Shown here in pieces: positions 56,620-64,000 of a stretch of DNA of 64,000 nt (the first letter of the stretch is position 1; each line of letters begins with the position of its first letter). The stretch covers positions 372,001 through 436,000 of the forward strand of contig JACKOB010000004.1 in the NCBI GenBank assembly GCA_024234575.1. The letters run 5' to 3'. Below the pieces are notes generated by a model, which had not been told where the DNA came from, ran no database searches, and worked only from the letters and a program-made list of their open reading frames with translations. A program made the position numbers and the translations under genes. This DNA is from Hahellaceae bacterium (GTDB lineage: Bacteria; Pseudomonadota; Gammaproteobacteria; Pseudomonadales; Oleiphilaceae).

Positions 56620-58869
56620 TTGATTAAAAAAGCTGCTTTCCCGCGACGACTGATTTTTATCTTTGCTGCACTAAGTTTGTCTCTGTCCGCATTTGCTGTG
56701 GAGCTTGCCAACGAGGGCTATGTTGGCGCTGAAGTTTGCCGGGGTTGCCACATAAAACAGTACAGCGACTGGCAAGGGTCGCACCACGACAAAGCCATGC
56801 AAGAAGCGAACGATAAAACGGTCCTGGGTGACTTTGCCGACACCAGCCTGTCGCATTTTGGGGTAACAAGTTTTTTCTTCAAAGCCGATGGTAAGTACTT
56901 CGTTAAAACAGAGGGGGAGACCGGAGCGCTGGAAACTTTCGAGATCAAGTATACGTTTGGCGTATATCCATTACAGCAGTATTTGATTGAGTTTCCCGGA
57001 GGTCGAATGCAGGCGCTCAGTGTAGCCTGGGATGCCAGGCCGCACTCGGATGGCGGCCAACGCTGGTTTCATCTGTACCCGGATGAAAAAATAGCGGCAG
57101 ATGATGAGTTGCATTGGACCAGGCTCAGTCAGAACTGGAACAATATGTGCGCTGATTGTCACTCGACGAATCTGCAAAAGAACTACAACGCCAGCACAAA
57201 AACGTTTGCCAGTACCTGGTCGGAAATCAATGTTTCCTGCGAGGCTTGCCATGGACCCGGAGCAGGACATCTTAACTGGGTCAACAAAGCCGCTGGTTGG
57301 GAAGCGCATAGCGAAAACGCAGGTTTGGTGATTTCATTGGATGACCGCAAACATAGCAAATGGTCATTGGATGCGGCGACAGGAAAAGTTCAACGCAGCG
57401 GCACAGCCAGTGCAAACAAAGAGATCGATATGTGTGCTCGGTGTCATTCAAGACGCAGCGCGATCAGCAAACAGTATATCCATGGCGAGCCGCTGCTTGA
57501 CCATTATTTACCTAGTCTCTTAGAGTCGCCGTTATATCATCCTGATGGTCAAATAAATGATGAGGTGTACGTTTACGGCTCTTTTGTGCAGAGTAAAATG
57601 TTTCAGGCTGGCGTGACTTGCAGCGATTGCCATGAGCCTCATTCAATGTCTCTGCGCGCAGAAGGCAATGGCGTTTGTCTGCAGTGCCACCAGGCAAAAA
57701 AGTATGACGCTCCGTCGCATCACTTCCATGCGTCCGGATCAGCGGGAGCGAGTTGCGCAGAATGTCATATGCCACCCAAAAACTATATGGTCGTCGATCC
57801 TCGTCATGACCATAGTATTCGTATTCCCCGGCCAGATTTGACGGAAAAAATCGGCACGCCTAATGCGTGTAACAATTGCCATCAGGATAAATCTGCCGTG
57901 TGGGCCTCTTCGGCTCTATCAAAGTGGCTGGGCAAACAACCTGCAGGCTTTCAGAATTATGCGGAAGTATTGCAGGCAGGCCGCAAACAAAGTGCTGGGG
58001 CAGGTAAAACACTGGCTGATTTTATTCGTCTTACAGACACTGCCAACATAGCTAAAGCCACCGCGCTGACAGAGATTGGCCCTTACTTGAATGCGAGTTC
58101 GATTGATGTTGTTGCCGCAGGGTTGCAGGCGGACGACCCTGCAGTTCGCGTAGCGTCCGTGCAGGCATTAGCGCTTGTACCGCTTAATTATAGTGCGCAG
58201 TTTATTTTTCCAATGCTGACTGACCCTATTCGTGCAGTGCGTATTGAATCGGCTCGGGTGTTGTCTCCCATACCGCCGGGCCAACTGCCGGCGACGCAGC
58301 AGAAGGTGCTGGATGATGCGATGCAAGCGTTCGTTGTTTCGCAACTGGCCAATGCCGAGCGCCCGGAAGCACAAACCAATCTTGGTAACTTTTATACGGC
58401 GCGCGGACAAATTATAGAAGCTGAGGCTGCTTATAAAACTGCAATTGAGCTTAGCCCAGTTTATATACCCGCCTATATTAATCTGGCGGACTTCTACCGT
58501 GCTTTGGCTAGGGAAAAGGAATCAGAAGCAATCTTGCGACAGGCTATCGTTGTTGTGCCCAACAGTGCGGCGGCACATCATGCGCTAGGATTATTACTGG
58601 TAAGAAAATCCAAGCTGGACTCTGCGTTAACGCATCTAAAGTTTGCAGCTGAAAATGCCGTGGATGACCCGCAATTTATCTATGTTTACGCTGTCGCGTT
58701 AAACTCAACTGGGCAGACGAAACAAGCCATTCTGATATTACAAGGGGCCCATAATAGATTTTCGGGCAACGTGGATATTCTGGCAGCTTTAGCGGCCTTT
58801 AACCGAGATGAGGGAAACCTTAGTGGCGCGCAAATGTATGCGGAGAAATTAAGAAAGTTACAAGAGTGA
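56620..58869 (+). CDS. Octaheme cytochrome c with C-terminal TPR repeats
   Basis: A 749-residue periplasmic protein with an N-terminal signal peptide (about 1-26, AFA). Eight CxxCH heme-binding motifs lie at Cys40, 177, 207, 272, 334, 353, 379 and 417. HEAT-like helical repeats (about 460-550) and TPR repeats (about 570-745) follow. The heme part resembles multiheme cytochrome c-554 or hydroxylamine oxidoreductase relatives in motif spacing, but no specific enzyme can be named. It starts at TTG, 32 bases after the ACR3 gene, and may be co-transcribed with it. Confidence 0.85.
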   Translation: MIKKAAFPRRLIFIFAALSLSLSAFAVELANEGYVGAEVCRGCHIKQYSDWQGSHHDKAMQEANDKTVLGDFADTSLSHFGVTSFFFKADGKYFVKTEGETGALETFEIKYTFGVYPLQQYLIEFPGGRMQALSVAWDARPHSDGGQRWFHLYPDEKIAADDELHWTRLSQNWNNMCADCHSTNLQKNYNASTKTFASTWSEINVSCEACHGPGAGHLNWVNKAAGWEAHSENAGLVISLDDRKHSKWSLDAATGKVQRSGTASANKEIDMCARCHSRRSAISKQYIHGEPLLDHYLPSLLESPLYHPDGQINDEVYVYGSFVQSKMFQAGVTCSDCHEPHSMSLRAEGNGVCLQCHQAKKYDAPSHHFHASGSAGASCAECHMPPKNYMVVDPRHDHSIRIPRPDLTEKIGTPNACNNCHQDKSAVWASSALSKWLGKQPAGFQNYAEVLQAGRKQSAGAGKTLADFIRLTDTANIAKATALTEIGPYLNASSIDVVAAGLQADDPAVRVASVQALALVPLNYSAQFIFPMLTDPIRAVRIESARVLSPIPPGQLPATQQKVLDDAMQAFVVSQLANAERPEAQTNLGNFYTARGQIIEAEAAYKTAIELSPVYIPAYINLADFYRALAREKESEAILRQAIVVVPNSAAAHHALGLLLVRKSKLDSALTHLKFAAENAVDDPQFIYVYAVALNSTGQTKQAILILQGAHNRFSGNVDILAALAAFNRDEGNLSGAQMYAEKLRKLQE

Positions 58870-58959
58870 TTTTACAGCGTGTTCGTCTTTGGTGACGGGC
58901 ACGCTTATTCAATTGAGTATCATCAAGCTATGAGTTTGATTTGCAGCTGAAAAAATATC

Positions 58960-58988
58960 CTTGAAAAAAAAATCATTGCCCCCACCTT
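58960..58988 (+). promoter_or_regulatory. Sigma-32-like heat-shock promoter of htpG
   Basis: CTTGAA at 58960-58965, then 14 bases, then CCCCACCTT at 58980-58988. This matches the CTTGAA-N(13-15)-CCCCAT-T heat-shock promoter pattern and sits about 110 bases before htpG. Confidence 0.75.
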
Positions 58989-59101
58989 GATAGACAACGG
59001 CCACGTTGTGTCCAAAACGGATTCCAATAGTCATGTGATAAAACCCGTACGGTGATTTGCCGTGCAGGGCTGAGCTAATTCCAACAGGAGAAATAGTAAA
59101 T

Positions 59102-61018
59102 ATGTCAGTTGAAGCAAAAAAAGAAACGTTAGGGTTCCAGACTGAAGTAAAACAGCTTTTACATCTGATGATTCACTCTTTGTACAGTAACAAAGAGATT
59201 TTTATGCGGGAGCTGATTTCCAACGCCTCCGACGCGGAAGATAAGCTGCGTTTTGCGGCACTGGCTGATGACACTGTTTACGAAGGCGATTCTGATTTAA
59301 AAATTAAAATCGATTTTGATAAAGAGAAAGGCACGATAACTATTTCTGATAACGGCATTGGCATGACGCGCGATGAAGTTATCGAGAACCTGGGTACCAT
59401 CGCAAAATCCGGAACAGCAGATTTCCTTAAAAACTTAACCGGTGATCAGAAAAAAGACTCCAAGCTGATTGGCCAGTTTGGAGTTGGATTCTATTCTGGA
59501 TTTATCGTAGCCGATGAAGTTTCTGTTGTTACCCGTAAAGCTGGTGCGCCAACGTCCGAAGGTGTGCGTTGGGTGTCTAAGGGCGATGGCGAATTCACTA
59601 TCGAAACCCTTGAGAAAACTGACCGCGGTACAGCGATTACCTTGCATCTGAAAGCAGAGGATAAAGAGTTTGCTGACAGCTGGAGATTACGCAGCCTGAT
59701 CAAAAAATACTCTGATCATATTTCGTTCCCGGTTGTAATGAAGGCTGAGCCGATGCCAGCTGAAGAAGGCGAAGAAAAAGCCGAGCCAGCCGAACCAGAA
59801 TACGAAGCTGTTAACGAAGCAACTGCTTTGTGGACTGTGCCACGCAATGAATTGAAAGATGAAGATTACAAAGAGTTCTATAAGCATATTGCTCATGATT
59901 TCCAAGACCCGCTGTCCTGGTCACATAACAAGGTGGAAGGTAAGTTAGAGTACACCAGCTTGTTGTATGTACCGTCAAAACCCCCGTTTGATCTGTACAA
60001 TCGTGAAGCACCACGCGGCTTAAAGCTATACGTACAGCGTGTATTCATCATGGATGAAGCCGAGCAGTTCTTGCCATTGTACTTGCGCTTTATAAAAGGT
60101 GTGGTCGATTCAAACGATCTCTCGCTGAACGTTTCCCGCGAGATTTTACAGAACGACAAGAGCGTAGAAAGCATGCGCGGTGCATTGTCTAAGCGCGTAC
60201 TAGATATGCTTTCGAAGCTGTCGAAGAGCGAAGGTGATGACTACAGCAAGTTTTGGGCAAACTTTGGTCAGGTGTTAAAAGAAGGTCCGGCTGAAGATTA
60301 TGCCAACAAAGATAAGATTGCCAAGCTGTTCCGTTTTGCCACAACACATACTGGAAAGTCAGATCAAAACCAGTCGTTGGAAGACTACGTCTCACGCATG
60401 AAAGAGGGCCAGGACAAGATCTATTACATCACTGCCGAAAGCTATACCGCTGGTGCAAGCAGCCCACATATGGAAGTGTTCCGTAAGAAAGGCATCGAAG
60501 TTATCGTGATGTATGATCGCGTTGACGAGTGGTTAATGAGCCATCTGACCGAGTTCGACGGCAAGCAGTTCGTGAACGTTGCTAAAGGCGAGCTTGACCT
60601 TGGTAAGGTTGAAGATGAAGCAGACAAGAAAGAAGTAGAAGAAGCCAGCAAAAAATACGAGAGCCTGTTGAAGCAATTGAAAGAATTGCTTTCCGAGAAG
60701 GTTGAAGATGTGCGTATTACTAATCGCTTGACGGATTCTCCGGCTTGTTTGGTGGTTGGCCAGTTCGATATGGGCATTCAAATGCGCCAGATTATGGAAG
60801 CTGCTGGACAAAAACTGCCAGATGCGAAGCCAACTTTTGAGCTTAATCCATCACACCCGCTGGTGCAGCGCTTGAATGACGAGCAAAATGATGAGCGTTT
60901 CAACGATCTGGCTTTGGTGCTGTTCGACCAGGCAAGTCTGGCTGGCGGTGAGCACCTGAAAGATCCAGGAAGTTATGTCAGCCGTTTGAATAAACTGTTG
61001 CTGGAATTAACAAAATAA
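59102..61018 (+). CDS. htpG: Molecular chaperone HtpG (Hsp90)
   Basis: A 638-residue Hsp90-family chaperone. The N-terminal GHKL ATPase domain includes [29 protein letters not shown] and [11 protein letters not shown]. The middle domain contains [20 protein letters not shown] and NVSREIL. A C-terminal dimerisation domain ends the protein. ATG 59102 has AGGAGA upstream; the frame is open earlier without a good start. It probably belongs to the heat-shock regulon through the sigma-32-like promoter. Confidence 0.98.
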   Translation: MSVEAKKETLGFQTEVKQLLHLMIHSLYSNKEIFMRELISNASDAEDKLRFAALADDTVYEGDSDLKIKIDFDKEKGTITISDNGIGMTRDEVIENLGTIAKSGTADFLKNLTGDQKKDSKLIGQFGVGFYSGFIVADEVSVVTRKAGAPTSEGVRWVSKGDGEFTIETLEKTDRGTAITLHLKAEDKEFADSWRLRSLIKKYSDHISFPVVMKAEPMPAEEGEEKAEPAEPEYEAVNEATALWTVPRNELKDEDYKEFYKHIAHDFQDPLSWSHNKVEGKLEYTSLLYVPSKPPFDLYNREAPRGLKLYVQRVFIMDEAEQFLPLYLRFIKGVVDSNDLSLNVSREILQNDKSVESMRGALSKRVLDMLSKLSKSEGDDYSKFWANFGQVLKEGPAEDYANKDKIAKLFRFATTHTGKSDQNQSLEDYVSRMKEGQDKIYYITAESYTAGASSPHMEVFRKKGIEVIVMYDRVDEWLMSHLTEFDGKQFVNVAKGELDLGKVEDEADKKEVEEASKKYESLLKQLKELLSEKVEDVRITNRLTDSPACLVVGQFDMGIQMRQIMEAAGQKLPDAKPTFELNPSHPLVQRLNDEQNDERFNDLALVLFDQASLAGGEHLKDPGSYVSRLNKLLLELTK

Positions 61019-61049
61019 AGCAAAGCCAAGGTTAGCAATGCAACGTAAA

Positions 61050-61077
61050 AGAAGCCCCTCGCGGGCTTCTTTTTTTT
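61050..61077 (+). terminator. Rho-independent terminator of htpG
   Basis: GAAGCCC and GGGCTTC pair around a five-base loop and are followed by a long T run. Confidence 0.92.
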
Positions 61078-61249
61078 AGCCCCAATGAGGTCGTTATGGA
61101 TATTATTTGATCAATAGAAGTTGCTTTAAGTAATTGCCATTCCAACACGACACCTTTATTGCGAAAAACGATACAAGCCTTTTACTGACAGTCGACACCT
61201 GAGATAATCACACGACTTGTGGCTCGATAACTATAAAGAAATCCTATCC

Positions 61250-62677
61250 ATGTTTTTTACACAAGACAGACCTCATTTTTTCAGACCGTTAACCAGTAAA
61301 TATCGGGAAATTATTGTCGAGTGTTTACGCCTGCTCTATCTGCGAATGTTCAGCAGCATGGCAGATTATGGTCACGCTCTGAAGCGCGAGCAGATGCTCG
61401 AAATATTATTAGAGGCACTCACCCGTGCACCAGAGCTTGAAGCCTTAGAGCCGACAGCTGAGGGGGAGGGCCGAATTAAAACAGATCGCGAACGCGGCAA
61501 CTGGATACTTAACCTATTAATAGAGCATGCGTGGCTTGAGGTGCAGGTCGATGATGTTGCCTTGCAGTCTAACTATCAATTTACGCGGCTGGGGAGACTG
61601 TTTACACAGCCATTTGTTGAATTAAGTGGCGGCTCGGTAAGAACCCGTCATAGGAACACCCGAAATACCAAAAACGCATTGCGCGCCTTTTTAAGTGATG
61701 GAGAAGTGCATGATTTACTGGATGCATACGAGTTTTCTGAACGAATCGTCAGTGACTTCACCGATATCATCACGGAGCTGGAAGACCGCAAACGGCAGTT
61801 AGTGCAAGAGGTCGAGGTTCAGGCGCTGATTCAACGGGCGAGTGACGAGTTTTTTGATTTTATGGATAAACGTTTTCAACCTGATTTATCCGTCAGGCTA
61901 TCGGCTGATTCGGTTGAACGTCATCGTGAAGATATTCATGGGTTAATCGAAAAAATACGTCATTGGCCGAAAGATAAAAAGGCAGAAAGTGAGCGCAAAT
62001 TGCGTCTGTTACTTCCTGATCAGGTGCGTGCTGGACAATCTTTACTCTGGATGATTCTCGATCACATTGATACGCGATTAACCAACGCTTGCGAAGTAAT
62101 GATCCCGGCATTGCGCTCGGCTCTACGAAACTTTACCCGCCGGGCCGATATTATTATTCGTCAGATGTCTTATCTGGCTAGCCAGAAACATAATGATGTT
62201 GTTCAGGTGTGTCAGGAGCTTAATCAGCTGCCAGAAGATATACAGCAAAGTCGCCTAAACCGGGCGGGGGATATTTTAGCCAATCTGCATCTCGGGTTAA
62301 TTGATCCGGCAGCCACTACCTTAAGAGAAGGGCGCGCGCATCGCCATGTTGAAACCGAAGTTATGGATGACATACACGTTGATGAAAGCGCCCGCCGGGA
62401 GTTATACGTGCAGCAGGCGCTTGATACAGCGTTCGTTATTAATGATGAAAATACTCGCCAGTATTTGATCAAAGCGTTGGGGAGCGGCAACAAAATTAAT
62501 ACCAAAGACTTGCCTATAGCGGTCGCAACAGACTTACTGGCCGCCTCACATGCCATAGAGTTGGGGGCTGTTTCAAACCTCTCCAGTGAGTTTTCATTTA
62601 GTGTCGAGCCACTACAGGAAAGGGTTGAAGGTGAGTATATGCAGTCTGATGGTTTTATTATCGAGCTAAAAACGTAA
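61250..62677 (+). CDS. mksF: MksF/JetA family kleisin subunit of an SMC-like complex
   Basis: A 475-residue protein, first gene of an SMC operon. It begins with the conserved MFFTQDRPHFFRPLTSKYR segment of this family. The MukF/MksF kleisin bridges two SMC heads and binds MksE. Winged-helix-like N and C ends and a helical centre fit the family, though domains were not computed. ATG 61250 is chosen over TTG 61217 from the family N terminus; the ribosome binding site is weak. It is followed by the MksE-like gene and the MksB-like ATPase gene. NCBI-type family naming would be JetA (Wadjet) or MksF, and the sequence alone does not decide between them. Confidence 0.85.
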   Translation: MFFTQDRPHFFRPLTSKYREIIVECLRLLYLRMFSSMADYGHALKREQMLEILLEALTRAPELEALEPTAEGEGRIKTDRERGNWILNLLIEHAWLEVQVDDVALQSNYQFTRLGRLFTQPFVELSGGSVRTRHRNTRNTKNALRAFLSDGEVHDLLDAYEFSERIVSDFTDIITELEDRKRQLVQEVEVQALIQRASDEFFDFMDKRFQPDLSVRLSADSVERHREDIHGLIEKIRHWPKDKKAESERKLRLLLPDQVRAGQSLLWMILDHIDTRLTNACEVMIPALRSALRNFTRRADIIIRQMSYLASQKHNDVVQVCQELNQLPEDIQQSRLNRAGDILANLHLGLIDPAATTLREGRAHRHVETEVMDDIHVDESARRELYVQQALDTAFVINDENTRQYLIKALGSGNKINTKDLPIAVATDLLAASHAIELGAVSNLSSEFSFSVEPLQERVEGEYMQSDGFIIELKT

Positions 62678-62770
62678 AAAGCCTTTGCTCTCGCAAATGT
62701 CTGCAGGGCATTTGGCCAATACAAAAATGATTGATATCTGTACCGCGTGTTACAGGGTTTAGGAACTTAG

Positions 62771-63472
62771 ATGATTGTCGCACAAGCATTAGAAAATGAA
62801 TTAACCCGAGAAGGGCTGAGTTTGGCCGAGTTTGGTGAGGTTGTCCTGCGTTTGCTCGATTTTACGATTATTTGTCGAGATGAAAGCCAGGTCGAGCAAG
62901 CGCTCTATGATCGATTTATACGTGTCGAAGCATTAATAAGAGACTATTTAAGCGTGATCGGTATTCGTTTGTCGCACGATCAACAGTTTCAGTACGTCAG
63001 AGCTTACCCGCCGGGGGCTGAAATACCGGGCGAGCAAGATGAAGTTGATCAACCTTTTAATAGTGGACTGCGGGCCAGACTATCCCAGCAGGAAGTCGCG
63101 GTTATTCTGGTGTTAAGAGCGCAATACGATAAGGCGCTACGGGAAGGAAAAATAGATGACAGCGGCTGCGTTACCATTGGTATGGAGGCCTTGGGCATCG
63201 CTATGAAAAACATGCTGCAAAGAGCCCTGCCAGAGATCGTTACCGACCGCCGGCAATTGTTTCGTCGTTTAAAGCAACTGCGCCTTATTATCCTTGCCCG
63301 TGAAGATGAATTGGATGCCTCGGATAACTGGCTGCGAATTAGGCCGCAAATAATGAGCTTTGTTAGTGATGCCGCATTGGCGGCGCTGCGTGGTGACGCC
63401 CAGGTGGACGTCGATGGCCAGCCAACAAGTGATTCGCTGCCAGACGAAAAGGAGCCGCGCTATGTTTCTTAA
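62771..63472 (+). CDS. mksE: MksE/JetB family accessory subunit
   Basis: A 233-residue protein of the DUF4194 (MukE/MksE/JetB-like) family, second in the operon. It is expected to bind kleisin and DNA. The sequence is helical and charged, with no catalytic motif. AGGA precedes the ATG. Its end overlaps the start of the SMC gene by 11 bases, so the two are translationally coupled. Confidence 0.85.
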   Translation: MIVAQALENELTREGLSLAEFGEVVLRLLDFTIICRDESQVEQALYDRFIRVEALIRDYLSVIGIRLSHDQQFQYVRAYPPGAEIPGEQDEVDQPFNSGLRARLSQQEVAVILVLRAQYDKALREGKIDDSGCVTIGMEALGIAMKNMLQRALPEIVTDRRQLFRRLKQLRLIILAREDELDASDNWLRIRPQIMSFVSDAALAALRGDAQVDVDGQPTSDSLPDEKEPRYVS

Positions 63473-64000
63473 GAAATGCATTTATATTAACTGGGGTAAT
63501 ATTCCAAACTCGGAGTTTGAGTTTGGACCGATTAACTTGTTGTCTGGTGGCAATGGTTCGGGTAAAACAACCGCGGCGGATGCCATCCAAACCATTATGA
63601 CCGCTGCCCATGACTACTTATTTACCTACAATCCTGGCCAGGATGAAACCACCCAAAGGGGAAGAGGTGGGAAGTTAGTCCGCACGCTCTCGTCCTATGC
63701 TTTAGGGTGTGATGATGGCAGCTACGCCCGGGTAAATACCAGCGATAGCTATATTGCTGCTTGTTTTCATCCAACAACGGGGGAAACCGCCTTACCTTTT
63801 ACGGCCATTATTTGCACAAGGGCACATCTGGATCGAGCGGGTGCGGTGCCCGTTGCCAGGCAAGATGAGTTGTTTTTTCTTATTTTGCCGCAAGCTGAAC
63901 TTTGCCTCACCGATCTGCAAAAAGAGACCCCCGAGAAACGTCGGCATGTTGTGCCATTAGAGATGATTGTTGGCCAACTTCGTAAAGATTATGAAGTCGA
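63462..64000 (+). CDS. mksB: MksB/JetC SMC-like ATPase, 3' truncated by the window edge
   Basis: Only the first 179 codons are inside the window. The N-terminal [14 protein letters not shown] ... [17 protein letters not shown] shows the Walker A P-loop (Lys35) of an SMC/AAA_29-type ATPase. AAAAGGAG 7 bases upstream of the ATG at 63462 supports this start. The protein would form the coiled-coil SMC that extrudes DNA loops with the kleisin and MksE. The Walker B and signature regions, and any following nuclease gene (mksG/jetD), lie beyond the right edge. Confidence 0.9.
   Translation, partial: MFLKKCIYINWGNIPNSEFEFGPINLLSGGNGSGKTTAADAIQTIMTAAHDYLFTYNPGQDETTQRGRGGKLVRTLSSYALGCDDGSYARVNTSDSYIAACFHPTTGETALPFTAIICTRAHLDRAGAVPVARQDELFFLILPQAELCLTDLQKETPEKRRHVVPLEMIVGQLRKDYEV

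Noticed and set aside
1..64000. CRISPR array, insertion sequence or prophage
   Set aside because: No regularly spaced repeats, transposase, integrase or phage structural genes were seen.

Overview
The window is a stretch of a gammaproteobacterial chromosome of moderate GC. Gene content and order resemble Pseudomonas and, by inference from the GC and the marine/Cellvibrio-like gene mix, a member of the Cellvibrionales. Evidence includes motY next to argG; the run gyrA-serC-pheA-hisC-tyrA/aroA-cmk-rpsA-ihfB; aspartate aminotransferase divergent from uvrB; and the pyrD-rmf-rlmKL cluster. No insertion sequence, integrase, prophage or CRISPR array is visible. Most genes are core genes, so this is mainly a housekeeping region with accessory genes on the right half.

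Layout. 1-6.6 kb: 3' part of motY (cut by the window edge), argG, a large VolA-type lipase lipoprotein and an enoyl-CoA hydratase/isomerase homologue. 7-11 kb: class I fumarase, pterin-4a-carbinolamine dehydratase, purU and a REC-REC-GGDEF diguanylate cyclase. 11.4-25 kb: gyrA, then an aromatic/serine/histidine biosynthesis run (serC, pheA, hisC, a tyrA-aroA fusion), then cmk, rpsA, ihfB, lapA, lapB and pyrF. 25-30.4 kb: tRNA-Asn, aspartate aminotransferase, uvrB, a cation diffusion facilitator and a small PilZ protein. 30.4-36.4 kb: a long non-coding interval with paired DnaA-box-like sites, then pyrD, rmf, rlmKL, a beta-barrel protein and a DnaQ-fold-like protein. 36.5-44.7 kb: M18 aminopeptidase, tRNA-Pro and a second tRNA-Asn, UspE-like and YheT-like genes, and the divergent tesA / ybbA-ybbP locus. 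44.7-58.9 kb: an exported superoxide-reductase-like protein, a GT-A-like glycosyltransferase, an alpha/beta hydrolase, an M48 lipoprotein protease, a DUF599 protein, a double-hotdog thioesterase, an HD-GYP response regulator with a GAF histidine kinase, a zinc peptidase, an ACR3 arsenite carrier and an octaheme cytochrome c fused to TPR repeats. 59-64 kb: htpG behind a sigma-32-like promoter, then the start of an SMC/kleisin operon (mksF/jetA, mksE/jetB, mksB/jetC) that runs off the right edge.

How the genes work together. Chorismate use is served by pheA, tyrA-aroA and hisC/aspartate-type aminotransferases. Nucleotide supply comes from pyrD, pyrF, cmk and purU. Envelope maintenance comes from lapA/lapB, BepA-like M48 and ybbA-ybbP-tesA. 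A scattered cyclic-di-GMP set is present (diguanylate cyclase, PilZ receptor, HD-GYP phosphodiesterase). The most notable accessory system is the MksBEF/Wadjet-type SMC operon at the right end. Whether it is a chromosome condensin or a plasmid-restricting Wadjet system depends on whether a nuclease subunit gene (mksG/jetD) follows outside the window.
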